Source of the DNA: Macrostomum hystrix
Lineage: Eukaryota > Platyhelminthes > Macrostomidae
NCBI GenBank assembly: GCA_950097015.1
Contig: CATNEN010000039.1
Location: 13,486,501 to 13,550,500, forward strand
Direction: 5' to 3'
DNA: 64,000 nt
Part shown: positions 10,583-22,500 of the stretch, one piece after another
How positions within the stretch are numbered: position 1 is the first letter of the stretch
Layout of the letters: the number at the start of each line of letters is the position of its first letter
Made by a program: the position numbers and the translations under genes
Notes under the pieces: model-generated
What the model was told of the DNA's origin: nothing
What the model saw: only the letters and a program-made list of their open reading frames with translations
Databases searched by the model: none

Positions 10583-13500
10583 GTGAGTCCCAGGAGTAGT
10601 TAAAGGTCGGGGGTTCGATTCTCAGACCAAGGGAGAATCTCCTGTTTAGTGCTTCAGTTTATCCAGCTGTCATTTGCAATTTGCGTGGCTGTGATAGCCT
10701 TTCCTAAGTCCATGGACTGAAATCTGTACACTACCGTTGGATAGCTGCGGCTGTGCAAATAGCTGTGCCTCTGACCGAACTGGGCTAGGGTGTCATTTCT
10801 ATCTATTTGGGTATCTATTCTAATAAAAATAATTGCGCAATTGCAATGGCTGTCGGCAATCGCACGTTATAAGGCAATTCTTCCCATTTCGCTGACTCCT
10901 GAGCACACACGCACGCAGATAACAAAGATGTCTATATCTGCCCTGACTTTCTCATCGTCAGGCAGTGTGCACTTTCACTGTGCGTTGGAGGTTTGGCCTT
11001 TGAGAATATAAATTGCACGAATAGCCCCTAAGCCTTCTTGAGCTGTCAGCTGATGTTTTCAAGGTGTCAGCTGATGTTTTCAAGGTGTCAGCTGATGTTT
11101 TCAAGGTTTCAGCCGATGTTTTCAAGGTGTCAGCCGATGTTTTCAAGGTGTCAGCTGATGTTTTCAAGGTGTCAGCTGATGTTTTCAAGGTGTCAGCCGA
11201 TGTTTTCAAGGTGTCAGCTGATGTTTTCAAGGTGTCAGCCGATGTTTTCAAGGTGTCAGCTGATGTTTTCAAGGTGTCAGCTGATGTTTTCAAGGTGTCA
11301 GCTGATGTTTTCAAGGTGTCAGCCGATGTTTTCAAGGTGTCAGCTGATGTTTTCAAGGTGTCAGCTGATGCTTTCAAGGTGTCAGCTGATGTTTTCAAGG
11401 TGTCAGCTGATGTTTTCAAGGTGTCAGCTGATGCTTTCAAGGTGTCAGCTGATGTTTTCAAGGTGTCAGCTGATGCTTTCAATGTGTCAGCTGATGTTTT
11501 CAAGGTGTCAGCTGATGTTTTCAAGGTGTCAGCTGATGTTTTCAAGGTGTCAGCTGATGTTTTCAAGGTGTCAGCTGATGCTTTCAATGTGTCAGCTGAT
11601 GTTTTCAAGGTGTCAGCTGATGTTTTCAAGGTGTCAGCTGATGTTTTCAATGTGTCAGCTGATGTTTTCAAGGTGTCAGCTGATGTTTTCAAGGTGTCAG
11701 CTGATGCTTTCAATGTGTCAGCTGATGCTTTCAATGTGTCAGCTGATGTTTTCAAGGTGTCAGCTGATGTTTTCAATCAGAGTTGGTTGTACGTATATGC
11801 AGCACAAAGTCCCATTGTTCCCACCAACCCAGGCATTCCGGATGCGGCCCTGAATGCATTCTTCAAGCACGCCTCGCCTCTCAGTGTCCATTATCCAAAT
11901 GGCAGCAGACGAAGGGCGGCTTTGTTGCGACTGTTCAGCCGACTGCAGTCGACTCATTCGGCAGCTATTGAGCACTGTCACATTTTCTGCTCAGATTTGG
12001 AACGCTTCTATGCCGGACCAACGGCAAGGTATGCTAATCGGTTAGGTCACTGTTCGTTTATGATAGCCTGGTAGCATAAAATTCCACTTTCCTTCGTCTA
12101 CTGCAGTCAATCTAACGTCAGGGAGACTATATTCTCTTTGCAATGCCTTGTGGCCATTCTTACCGCGGCCGTCGGCTCTCAGCAACAGCAGCAGCAGCTG
12201 CAATTGGGCCCAGCTCGTCAGGCCCTACTATCTGTTGCGGTACTGGCTCAGGGTTATGGCCTAGTTGCTAAGGCCAGCCTGCGGCAGACTTTTCAACGAG
12301 TGATTTGTCGCCTATTCAAGGTTTGGCATTATAATTTTATTCGCTTAGCACAGATTTTAGGACGAATTTAGTAACGAGAATCTAAAATTACCTCATTGAT
12401 TTACTTTTTCTAAACATATCGGCGAGTTGTATTAACAGTTTTTTGCACTGAGTTGTCTAAGCATATCAACTAGTTTAACACTCGGTAAAGGGTAGATATT
12501 TTTCGATACATATCGGCTAGTTTAATTATTTGTTGTAAGTTCTAAGTTCGATTCTGCAGCGATGCCATATTCATTTGGGGGCTTGTCATGCAATTTACGC
12601 CCTAGTAAATTGGGCCAACCTCCAAGTGAGAGAATGCACTACATGATGATGAGAAAGTCAAGGTAGATGTACGTACACACCTGTGTGAGCGCATGCCCGC
12701 GTACTTTATCTGTGTGGTGTGCTCAGGAGTCAGCGGGTCGGCTGTCATTAAATAATGTGCAATTGCGCACAGCCCTCCTGCAATTATTATTATTAAAATA
12801 AAGACTTTCGATACATATAGGCTAGTAGTCTACTCGGATTATTTCTTATACGTATATTTTTCGTTACACATAGGCTTCTAATGCAAACTATATACTCACT
12901 TTGACTCATTCTAGGTACCAATTCTGCGAGCTCTAAGCCTTCAATTAGTAACGGAGCAGAGTCCCAATCCAAGCCTAATCAGCTTCTGCTCACTGCTAGC
13001 CGGGTATCTTCACGAGCATGGCCTAGCTGGAGAAATCACAGACAAAGTGGGTAACAGTGAATACATTGATCATCGATTCATGCTTTATCGGATTGGCCGA
13101 TTTCTTATAAATTAGCCATTCTGTTCCATCGTTACAGTCGGCCTTGCTTAAGCACTACCTGCAGACCTGCTTTGTAACCAAGGAGCCGGTTAGTCAGTTA
13201 CAATTGAATAGTAGCAGGCAGATGGTTCAACTGCTGATTGATAGGCAGCTCTTCTCTGCCGAGGTTCTGCCCTTGATTAAAAAGGCGGTTCTTCGATCGC
13301 CCGAGGTAAATAAAGCGCTGCTAGTAGACTGAATCAATTTTTTATATAATTTATTTCATAATTAAACATATTTATTAATTTAGGATTTAGATGTGCATTA
13401 GTTTGCGATTTTTTTGTATTGCTTTAGAATTTAGGTTTGTACTTTTAATAATTGGATTTGTACTTTTATTTTTTTCTGTGTATTTTTAGGATTTGGATCT

Positions 13501-16500
13501 GTACTTTAGGATTTAATAAAACGTAAAACGTAAAATAAAATTTAATGTGTATACTTAAGAGATTTGGATGTCCACTTTGAGATCTGAAACATGTACTTTA
13601 GATATTTTAAGCCTACTAATTTTTAGATTTCAATAACCCGGTGAAAAATTCGTCCGTTTTTTCGTCTGCTTTTGGATTCTTGTGATGAGAGTAGTGATTT
13701 CAGTTTTTTACAGGGAAAATTTGTTTATGCTATAATAGAATCGCCTTTTTAAAATCTTTCACGCCTATATGCAAACAGGTCGCTCTGCCGGCTGTTTCCA
13801 GCTGCCTGAGTACTCTCAGCGTTGATCTAAGCCAGTACAGCGGAGACCTACTGGACACACTGACCGGACATCTCAGAGCGGAATCTGACAACATTCGCCT
13901 AGGCAGCATCGAGTGCGTAGCCAGCCTCGCTCGCCAGGTAACAGACGGCCAAGTGTTCGTCGACGGCTTAACTAAACGATTATGTAATCTATTGCTAGGC
14001 ACCGAGGCTAAGCTAACAAATCCCAAGCACAAGCTCAGCCTGTTAGCCGCGTGCGCCAGATTGACCACGGCTGCGCCAACCGATGCGGCTAGGCGTGGCT
14101 GCTCCGCTGTGCTGGGCAAAGCTCTGGTCGCCTTTCTGGGCCAGGAGGGTGAGTAGGATGGGATATTATCCTCTCGAATCCCTTGGATGGGATATCATCT
14201 TCACAAATCCCTAAAATTTAATTTAATCTTTCCAGATCCTAAGGATGAGATTATCTGCCAAATCCCTATGATGGATATCATCTTCCCAAATCCCTATGAT
14301 TGGATATCATCTTCCCAAATCCCTATGATTGGATATCATCTTCCCAAATCCCTATGATTGGATATCATCTTCCCAAATCCCTATGATTGGATATCATCTT
14401 CCCAAATCCCTCCTCCTCCTCCTCCTCCTCCTCCTCCTCCACCTCCTCCTCCTCCTCCACCTCCTCCTCCTCCCGGATATATGCTATCCGGGCTAGGATC
14501 CTAGGAAAAATCCCAGTTTTTTGGGAGATCCTCAGGATTGGATAATGTCATCTTGGATCCCCAGATTTATGTCATTGTTCTCCTAAACTCCTAATCCCAA
14601 TGAAATGCATTGCAGCTCAAGAGGCCATCACAGTTGAAGCGCTTTGCCAGCTGCGCGTGTGTCTGCAGAAAATTGACGCCAACGATTTGAAACCAATTGT
14701 GACGGCTCTGCAGGTAACTTAGCATCAGAGATTATATTTTTGTTTCTACCTGGAATCTACCTGGAATGCCTGCCAATTAAATTTCCTAATATTTTTTAAG
14801 GACGGCCTTGCTAAGAAGCTGACGCCGCAGCAGCGCCTACACTATCTGTGGTGCCTCCGTTCCGCCTTTGTCGATCATCCAGTCTCCGGCCTGTTGACGT
14901 CCGTAGCCGCTATGAAAGAGGCTCTAACAAAGGCTGCGTCAGTCGGCATTGGAAATTGCGCACTGGCCCCGGCTCAAATTGCCGTCCTGACGGAAGCTCT
15001 GGCGCCTTGCGAACTCACCCTTCGGCTGCACAGGGAAGGCGCCGCTCCTAGCGACCTATTGGACGCCGCAATGTCCGCCTGCGGCAAGTCGGCCCAGCCG
15101 CCGCTGCTTAGCGAGCCGCTGGCTAGAGCTCTTCGCTCCGGCGGCGCCGTTGCCCGCTGCTGCCTGCCTTCGGCCCTGGCGATTGTGGACTCTCTAATCA
15201 GCGACCATCCAAGCCTGGCCAATGACCCCATGTGTCTTTTCCTAGCCTCGCTGGCTGTATGCGCCAGCTATACCGACGTGCGCTGCGATGCTCTGCGCTG
15301 CGCTAGGCGGCACCTGCAGGTAACACAGGCTTAGTCTCTGAATTTTGATTGACTTATATAATTATATTTAGTGGGTTCCGGTTAATTTTTTGGAATAATG
15401 GATTATTTAGAACTACAATATCAGTAGATTTTGATTACCCCCTTACAATTTGCAGAGTCTTACCGGCCTCTCATTCGGCCGTTCTCTCCTGGTGGCCTGC
15501 AATCAACTGCTGGCGTCCAGTGCTTTAGCTGCCAGCTCATCAGCTGCCGATGGCTCTGCTAGCGAAGCGGCTACTGCCGACGCTGATTCGTCCGCCGCCG
15601 ACTCCGTCGAATCAGCCGTGGCCCTGCACGACCTGATGACGGCCTTCGCCGACCTGGGTCCGCTGAATGGCATCGATCAGGGCTCCGGTGGGCCCGCAGC
15701 TGACCTGCCTGCTCTGCTGCTGCTGCCGTGTCATCACGGCTCCGTGCGTACGCCTGGACTATGGCGCCGGCTGCTATTGAAGCTCTTCGCTGGAGGACCC
15801 GAGCCGACTGTTGACGATCCAGTCGATGTGGCTGCAGCTTCTTGGCAACGGGTGAGCTTCAGATTCGGCCGCTGCAAAAATTTTTCGGCAGCGCCCGGAT
15901 GCTAACTGCATTAGGCGATGGTGTCCAGTGGTTGAGCTGCGCCTAATATTTAGACGTGAAATTAGAGAAATTCGCGTCAGGGTGTCCATAGTGGCCTAGT
16001 TCCACCTGTTGTAGCCATTGAAGGTCCAGTAGCTCGTCTAGATATAGGTAGGTGACCACCGAAGACGTAGATGATGCAGGCACATTCGGGTGGCATGCTG
16101 ATAAATTTTGAAGGCCTGGCAAGGCCGCACTGAGGCGCAGTGCTTGATTATTGTTTCAGAAGATGCGCAACAAGAGTTTGCCCCGTGTTTTTAAGTTTCG
16201 TGAGCTTGCGTTGCTCCATTCGGGTGTAGCCAAAAAAACTATCAGCAGATTTCAACCTAATCAATAATTGATTACACCTGCCCCAATTGGGCCACCCGTG
16301 CAGTCGACAGCACAGCCGCAGCTATTGCGCGGCGCATCTGAAGGCTGCGTACGGCTGTTCAGTCCATGGACTGGTGGGACGCCACACCCTCTTCAATTTA
16401 CCCCAGCCAATGCTGGTACCCATTTAACAGCTGGGTGAACTGAAGAAACAATGGATTTAAGAATCTAACCCCGACCTTCAAATCTTGCGTATCTAATAGT

Positions 16501-19500
16501 CAACAGTTAAGTCGGCCCTGCTGATTTGATTTGCAGGTCCCAGTTGACGCGGCCGACCTACTGCGTCGGTGCTTCGATCCGCTACTACTGCCGCCTTCGA
16601 AGCCGGGCTCACCACTGCCGCAGCCGCATCACAGGCGAGCCATCGTCACGCTGACTGCGGAGTGTCCGGGCTTTGCCGAGCTTCTAACCGAGCGCATTGT
16701 CGCCTGCCTGACTGACCCTGATGTAGCCAGCGTCTCCGCTATGGAGGCCGGTGTTCTACGCACCCCGGACGGTCGTGTGTTCGACTCCGGCGCTCTAGAC
16801 GAAGCGGCCGCAAAAATTCGCGAAGAACTTGAACAGCTGGCGGCTGGCGGCCGCGCCGACGGCTCCGGCACTGGCGCCAATGTCAGGCGAGAGAACCGGC
16901 TGTACAGCTACGCCGACCAGATGGCCGAGCTGGAGCTGCGCCGGGAGCTGGCTGGAAAGAAGGGCGACCAGCAGCTGCAGAAACGACTCGCTACCGCCAT
17001 GGCCGACCAGCTGGCGGCTGAGCGAGCGATCAGAGAGAGACTGGCCGGCTTGGACCGCCGAGTGGAAGCTGCCTTCCAGCTGCTGCTGGGACTCATTGAA
17101 GCCATCGGTGCGCCTGAAATATTCTCTCCCCTGCATCTCCTCTGTATCTACTCCCCTGTATCTACTCCCCTTCATCTTCTCCTCTGTATCTACTCCCCTG
17201 TATCTAGTCTTCCCTGTATCTAGTTTCCCCTGTATCTAGTCTTCCCTGTATCTAGTCTTCCCTGTATCTAGTCTCCCCTGTATCTAGTCTCCCCTGTATC
17301 TAGTCTCCCCTGTATCTAGTCTCCCCTGTATCTAGTATCCCCTGTATCTAGTCTTCCCTGTATCTAGTCTCCCCTGTATCTAGTCTCCCCTGTATCTAGT
17401 CTCCCCTGTATCTAGTATCCCCTGTATCTAGTCTCCCCTGTATCTAGTCTTCCCTGTATCTAGTCTCCCCTGTATCTAGTCTCCCCTGTATCTAGTCTTC
17501 CCCGAGTCTTCTCTCCTGTGTATCTACGTTTTCCTGTTTTCTCTCTCCTTTCTTATCTCTACCATTTATCAAACCTCCCCTGTATTTTCTCGACCGTGTA
17601 CGAAGTATCCACTCTTCTCTTTCTTCTCTCCCATATCTTTTCCCCGTTTCTTATCACTCCCATCTATCTACTCTCCTATGCCTCATTTCTCCCTTTACTT
17701 TCTGATCTCCAATCACTACCTTCTTCTGTCCCTCCACCCTGCTTCTTATTTAACTTCAAATATTCTCTATTTTCCCCTCCACTTAGATCACCCATCTGTG
17801 AGCGACGAGCTGCTGCTGCCGTTGCGTCATCGCTTAGCCGACTGTCTGTCAACTCTGCTAGCCCATCCATTGACCGCTCGCCGAGCCCTAACCGCATTCG
17901 AGTCCCTAGCAACGGTAGGCAAGAACCGCAGTAGCGGCCTAGTATTCGCCAGAGCTCTATTTAGCGTTTGCTCCCCCGCGACAAATTTTACTGGATCGTC
18001 GGCTCGCACCGCTGCTGATTGGTCGGCTGGCCTTGTTGACTTCGCTTTGCGCCGATTGGCTAGCACTGACGATAGCAATGGTACACAAGATCAAGGTGAT
18101 AAGGCCAACGAAATTGAAGGCGATTTCGCCGTAGCTCTGCCGCTATTGCGCTGTGTACTTTTGCACGCCGACGGCGAAGCCTGCAGGCCGGCTCGTTGCG
18201 GCTTTGCCCTGGCTGCAGCGGAGCGCTACTGCCGACTTGCCGCTTCGCCTGATCGGCTGCCTCTGGACAGCCTCCTGCCTACCCTGGCCGGTCACCTACC
18301 TGCGTCTCGGCCTGCCCTCCTGCTCCTGTGCGAACGCTGCGGCCACCGACTCACTCAGGATTGCCTGCGCTCTATTATGAGGTTTGCTTTACTGGCTTAT
18401 GTCGCTAACTGATCTGTCACTCTACCTGATCTGTCACTCTACCTGATCTGTCACTCTACCTGATCTGTCACTCTACCTGATCTGTCACTCTACCTGATCT
18501 GTCACTCTACCTGATCTGTCACTCTACCTGATCTGTCACTCTACCTGATCTGTCACTCTACCTGATCTGTCACTCTATCTGGCTAGTCACTCTACCTGGC
18601 TAGTCACTCTACCTGGCTAGTCACTCTACCTGGCTAGTCACTCTACCTGGCTAGTCACTCTACCTCGCTAGTCACTCTACCTGGCTAGTCACTCTACCTA
18701 ACCACTCACTTAAACTAATCTGTCACTCTGCCTGATCTATTATTCTACCCTTCTGCTACTCTACCGGATCTAGCACTCAAACTTTTCTACCTGATCTTTC
18801 ACACTACCTGATCACCCTGCCTGTCATTAACCCAAAAGCAGTAACAAAGCATTTCTAGCCGGCCAATTCCATCTCAGATGCATCACGAGTTCGGAGGATT
18901 CCCTTGCCGCGCAAACAGCTCTGGAATGCCTGATCCTAGCCAAACCGATCGTTACTAAGGACGCTAAATCTGATGAGCTGCGCTCCGATCTGCTCAGCTA
19001 TGTTCACCTGGCTCTGCACCATCCGGATGCTGATGTAGCCTCTAAAGCTGTTGATGTCTGGCGTCGACATAATTTCGCCTCGGTGATCAACTCAACCTCG
19101 ACGTCGTCGGCAGCTGAATGCGTGGCCAATTTCCATATTCCCCGCCTGGCCTCGCACATATCGGCCATACGGCAGGCCGCCGCTGCGGCTCTAGCCTCTC
19201 TGGCCATTAAAAGTACATTGGAAAACGCCAACGGCGAGACTGACGACGCCAGAGTACTGGCCGTTCTATCGCCAAGCGATATTCTGCGTCGCCTTCTTGA
19301 CCTGTACGCTGAGCTGGCTCACAGGCCTCCAGCCGAGTATGACCAGTTTGGCAGAATGACCCGCGCCAGGCCGCCTGACCGTTGGGAAGGCCGCGCCGCT
19401 GTGGCAGCCGCTTTAGAGTGTCTGCTGCCAGCGCTGACACCCGCGGAGACCAGGAATTTGTGCGCCAGTTTGGTTGAGTCTCTGCTCAAAGATGACTCGG

Positions 19501-22500
19501 ATAAGGTTAGTTAGCAATTTGTAACTTTAATCTACAAGCACTTACCTTTTTTGTTCGATTCCTCATCTTAAAATCAAACAAGGACACTTCCCAAAAACAT
19601 GTTTAGTCGGTGGCGCAAAATCTGAAAAGCTCAATCACTTAAAAAATATATTTTTGTATGTTCAGTCAATTCCTTTCATTGGAATCTGATTTGGAACCCG
19701 ATTTTTTTTTAATTCAGGTTCGCTCGGCTATGCTTAAAATGGGACAACGGGCCGTAGAGCTTCACGGTCGCGACTGTCTAACCGAGCTGGTGTCGCTATT
19801 CGAAAATTTCCTAGAAACAGCCCCGGTAGTTGCCGCATTCGACTCGGTTCGCCAGGGTGTGGTTGTACTTTTAGGCCAGCTGGCCCGCTTCCTGGATGCC
19901 GAGCGGGACCAGGCTCGAATCTGCCGCATTTTCGCTCGCCTGCTGGAAACATTGAGTATTCCCTCCCAGTCTGTTCAGGAGGCTGTGTCTGCCTGCCTGC
20001 CACCGCTGATGCCCGCAATGCGAAAAGACAAGGAGGTCATTGTGGAGAAGCTACTGCTGCAGGTGATTATGCTCGGCTGATAGTTATAATTGCTTTCCTT
20101 GCTTTTCTGCCCATCAATCTGTCAGTGTGTCTGTCCAAGAGTCTGTCAGTGTGTCTGTCCAAGAGTCTGTCAGGTATGTCCATGATACTGTCAGTGTGTC
20201 AGTCCATGAGTCTGTCAGAGTGTCTGTCCATGAGTCTGTCAGAGTGTCTGTCCATGAGTCTGTCAGTGCCTTCCAATGACAAACAGTCGGTGCTCCAAAC
20301 CTGCCCTGTGCCACAGGCCCTAGAGGCGGACTCCTACGCTCAGCGCAAAGGCGCCGCCTATGGTCTGGCCGGCGTCACCAAAGGCCTCGGCATTGCCGTC
20401 CTGAAGGAGATGCAAGTCAACCAGCGCCTGCTAGACGCCATGAAGGACAAGAAAAGTCCGCAGAAGCGAGAGGGCGCCCTGCTGGCCCTGGAACAGATCT
20501 GCCTGGTTTGGGGCCGCCTATTTGAGCCCTACGTTGTCTCAATCCTGCCCAGTCTGCTCATCTGCTGCGGCGACTCGATTGCCTGCGTCAGGCAAGCAGC
20601 CGATGAGTGCTCAATCGCTGTGATGAGCAAGCTCAGTAATCACGGTGTGAAACTGGTCCTGCCATCACTGCTGGTCACCCTGGCCGAGGACAACTGGCGA
20701 ACCAAATGCGCCAGCGTCGACCTTCTAGGCTCCATGTCCTATTGCGCGCCTAAGCAGCTCAGCGCCTGCCTTCCCCAGATTGTTCCCAAACTGATGGAGG
20801 TGCTCACCGATTCGCATGTTCGTGTGCAGAAAGCCGGAGAAGAAGCCCTGGCCAAAATTGGCAAAGTCATCACTAATCCGGAGGTTGGCGAATATGATTT
20901 TGGGGAGTTTTGAGTATGCCAACAAGGCATTGGATTAGGGCTTAGGGACATAGATTTAAGAAACTGGATGTGGGATTTAGAAAGCTCGATATATAATTTC
21001 AGGTCAAGAGCATGGATTCAGCTAATATAGGATTAGTGATTATAGACTATGATCTAGGAATAAAGACATAGGATCAGGATTCGCAAGTAGGATTTAGGAG
21101 GCTGTGTTTTCAATTACGAATTGGGATTTTACTAAGTGGCTTAGGAAAAAGTTTAAAAAGTTTTGGGATTTTAGAAAGTGGATTAGCGATTAGTGAAAAT
21201 GTAGCTGAGAGTTCAGAAAATCGATTAGGGCTAGTGAATAAGGTACTTGAAGTTTAAAAGTAGATTAGCGATTAGTGAAAATGTAGCTGAGAGTTCAGAA
21301 AATCGATTAGGGCTAGTGAATAAGGTGCTTGAAGTTTAAAAGTGGATTAGCGATTAGTGAAAAAGGAACTGTAGTTTTAGAATACAAAACACAGTTTTCA
21401 GGATTAGGAACTGATTTAATTTAATGGACTGCACATTTACTACTCAGATCCGGGACATTGTCCCGCACCTGCTGGACGCCATCCGCGATCCGGACGGTCA
21501 CACCAACGCCGCGCTGCAGCAGCTGCTCAGTGTACAGTTTGTACACAAGATTGACACAGCCTCGCTGGCGCTCATCATGCCAGTTCTGGGCCGGGCCTTC
21601 CGCGATCCATCCACAGATATCAGGAAAACTGCAGCGCTCATTGTTGGCAGCATGTACCGCCTGACTGAGCGAGCCGACCTCACGCCCTACATGGAGGCGC
21701 TGCTGCCGGGACTCAAAAAATGCCTGCTAGACCCGGTGCCAGATGTGCGCTCCGTGGCTGCCAAGGCGCTTGGCTCCATGGTTCGCGAGATGGGAGAGAC
21801 CAGCTTCCAGGTGGGAAGGCTTCACTAGCCTACTCTTTTCAGTAGTATGTTATATTGTGCATGGACTGGAAGGGACGACACACATCCAAATATCTACCTA
21901 TAGTTTTAGGTATTAAAGATCAGTTACTTATAGTTACTTATAGTAGAAGGTGAGGGGCAGAGCGGTTAACGCGTTTTCCCCGCTCCAATCTCCGGAGTCA
22001 GCGACATGGGCAGAATTGCCTCCTCGCTGCCATTGCCTACTGCCCTCCTGCAGTTATTATTATAATTATTCTTATTATTACTCAAAGTAGTTAATGTAGT
22101 AAATGGTCAGAAATTATTTTGAATCCGATTTTATTTGAAATCCCCTTACTGAACAGTCATTTCTAGAGTAAGGCTAAATATTTTTCAAAGCTGGTTACAA
22201 CACAATCTGGGATAAATTCCACAGGACCTGTTCCCATGGCTGATGCGCACCCTGGTCTCAGAGGACAGTCCAATCAATCGCGCCGGTGCAGCCCAGGGTC
22301 TCGCCGAGATGATCGGCGGCATGGGCAGCGCCAAACTGGAGAGCCTCATGCCGGAGCTCATCAACACGGCTAAGCAGCCGGACATTGCGCCGCACGTTCG
22401 CGACGGCTACCTGCTGATGTTTGTATTCCTGCCGCGCGTATTCCAAGAGGATTTCTCACAGTATGTCAGCGCCACTCTGCCGGCTATTCTGAGCGGCCTA

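Noticed and set aside
10958-11853. Long ORFs of 270-336 codons on both strands encoding 7-residue repeats
   Set aside because: They are by-products of a 21-bp tandem repeat in a GCN1 intron, open in several frames at once. Only the in-frame join to exon 2 was kept, as a finding.
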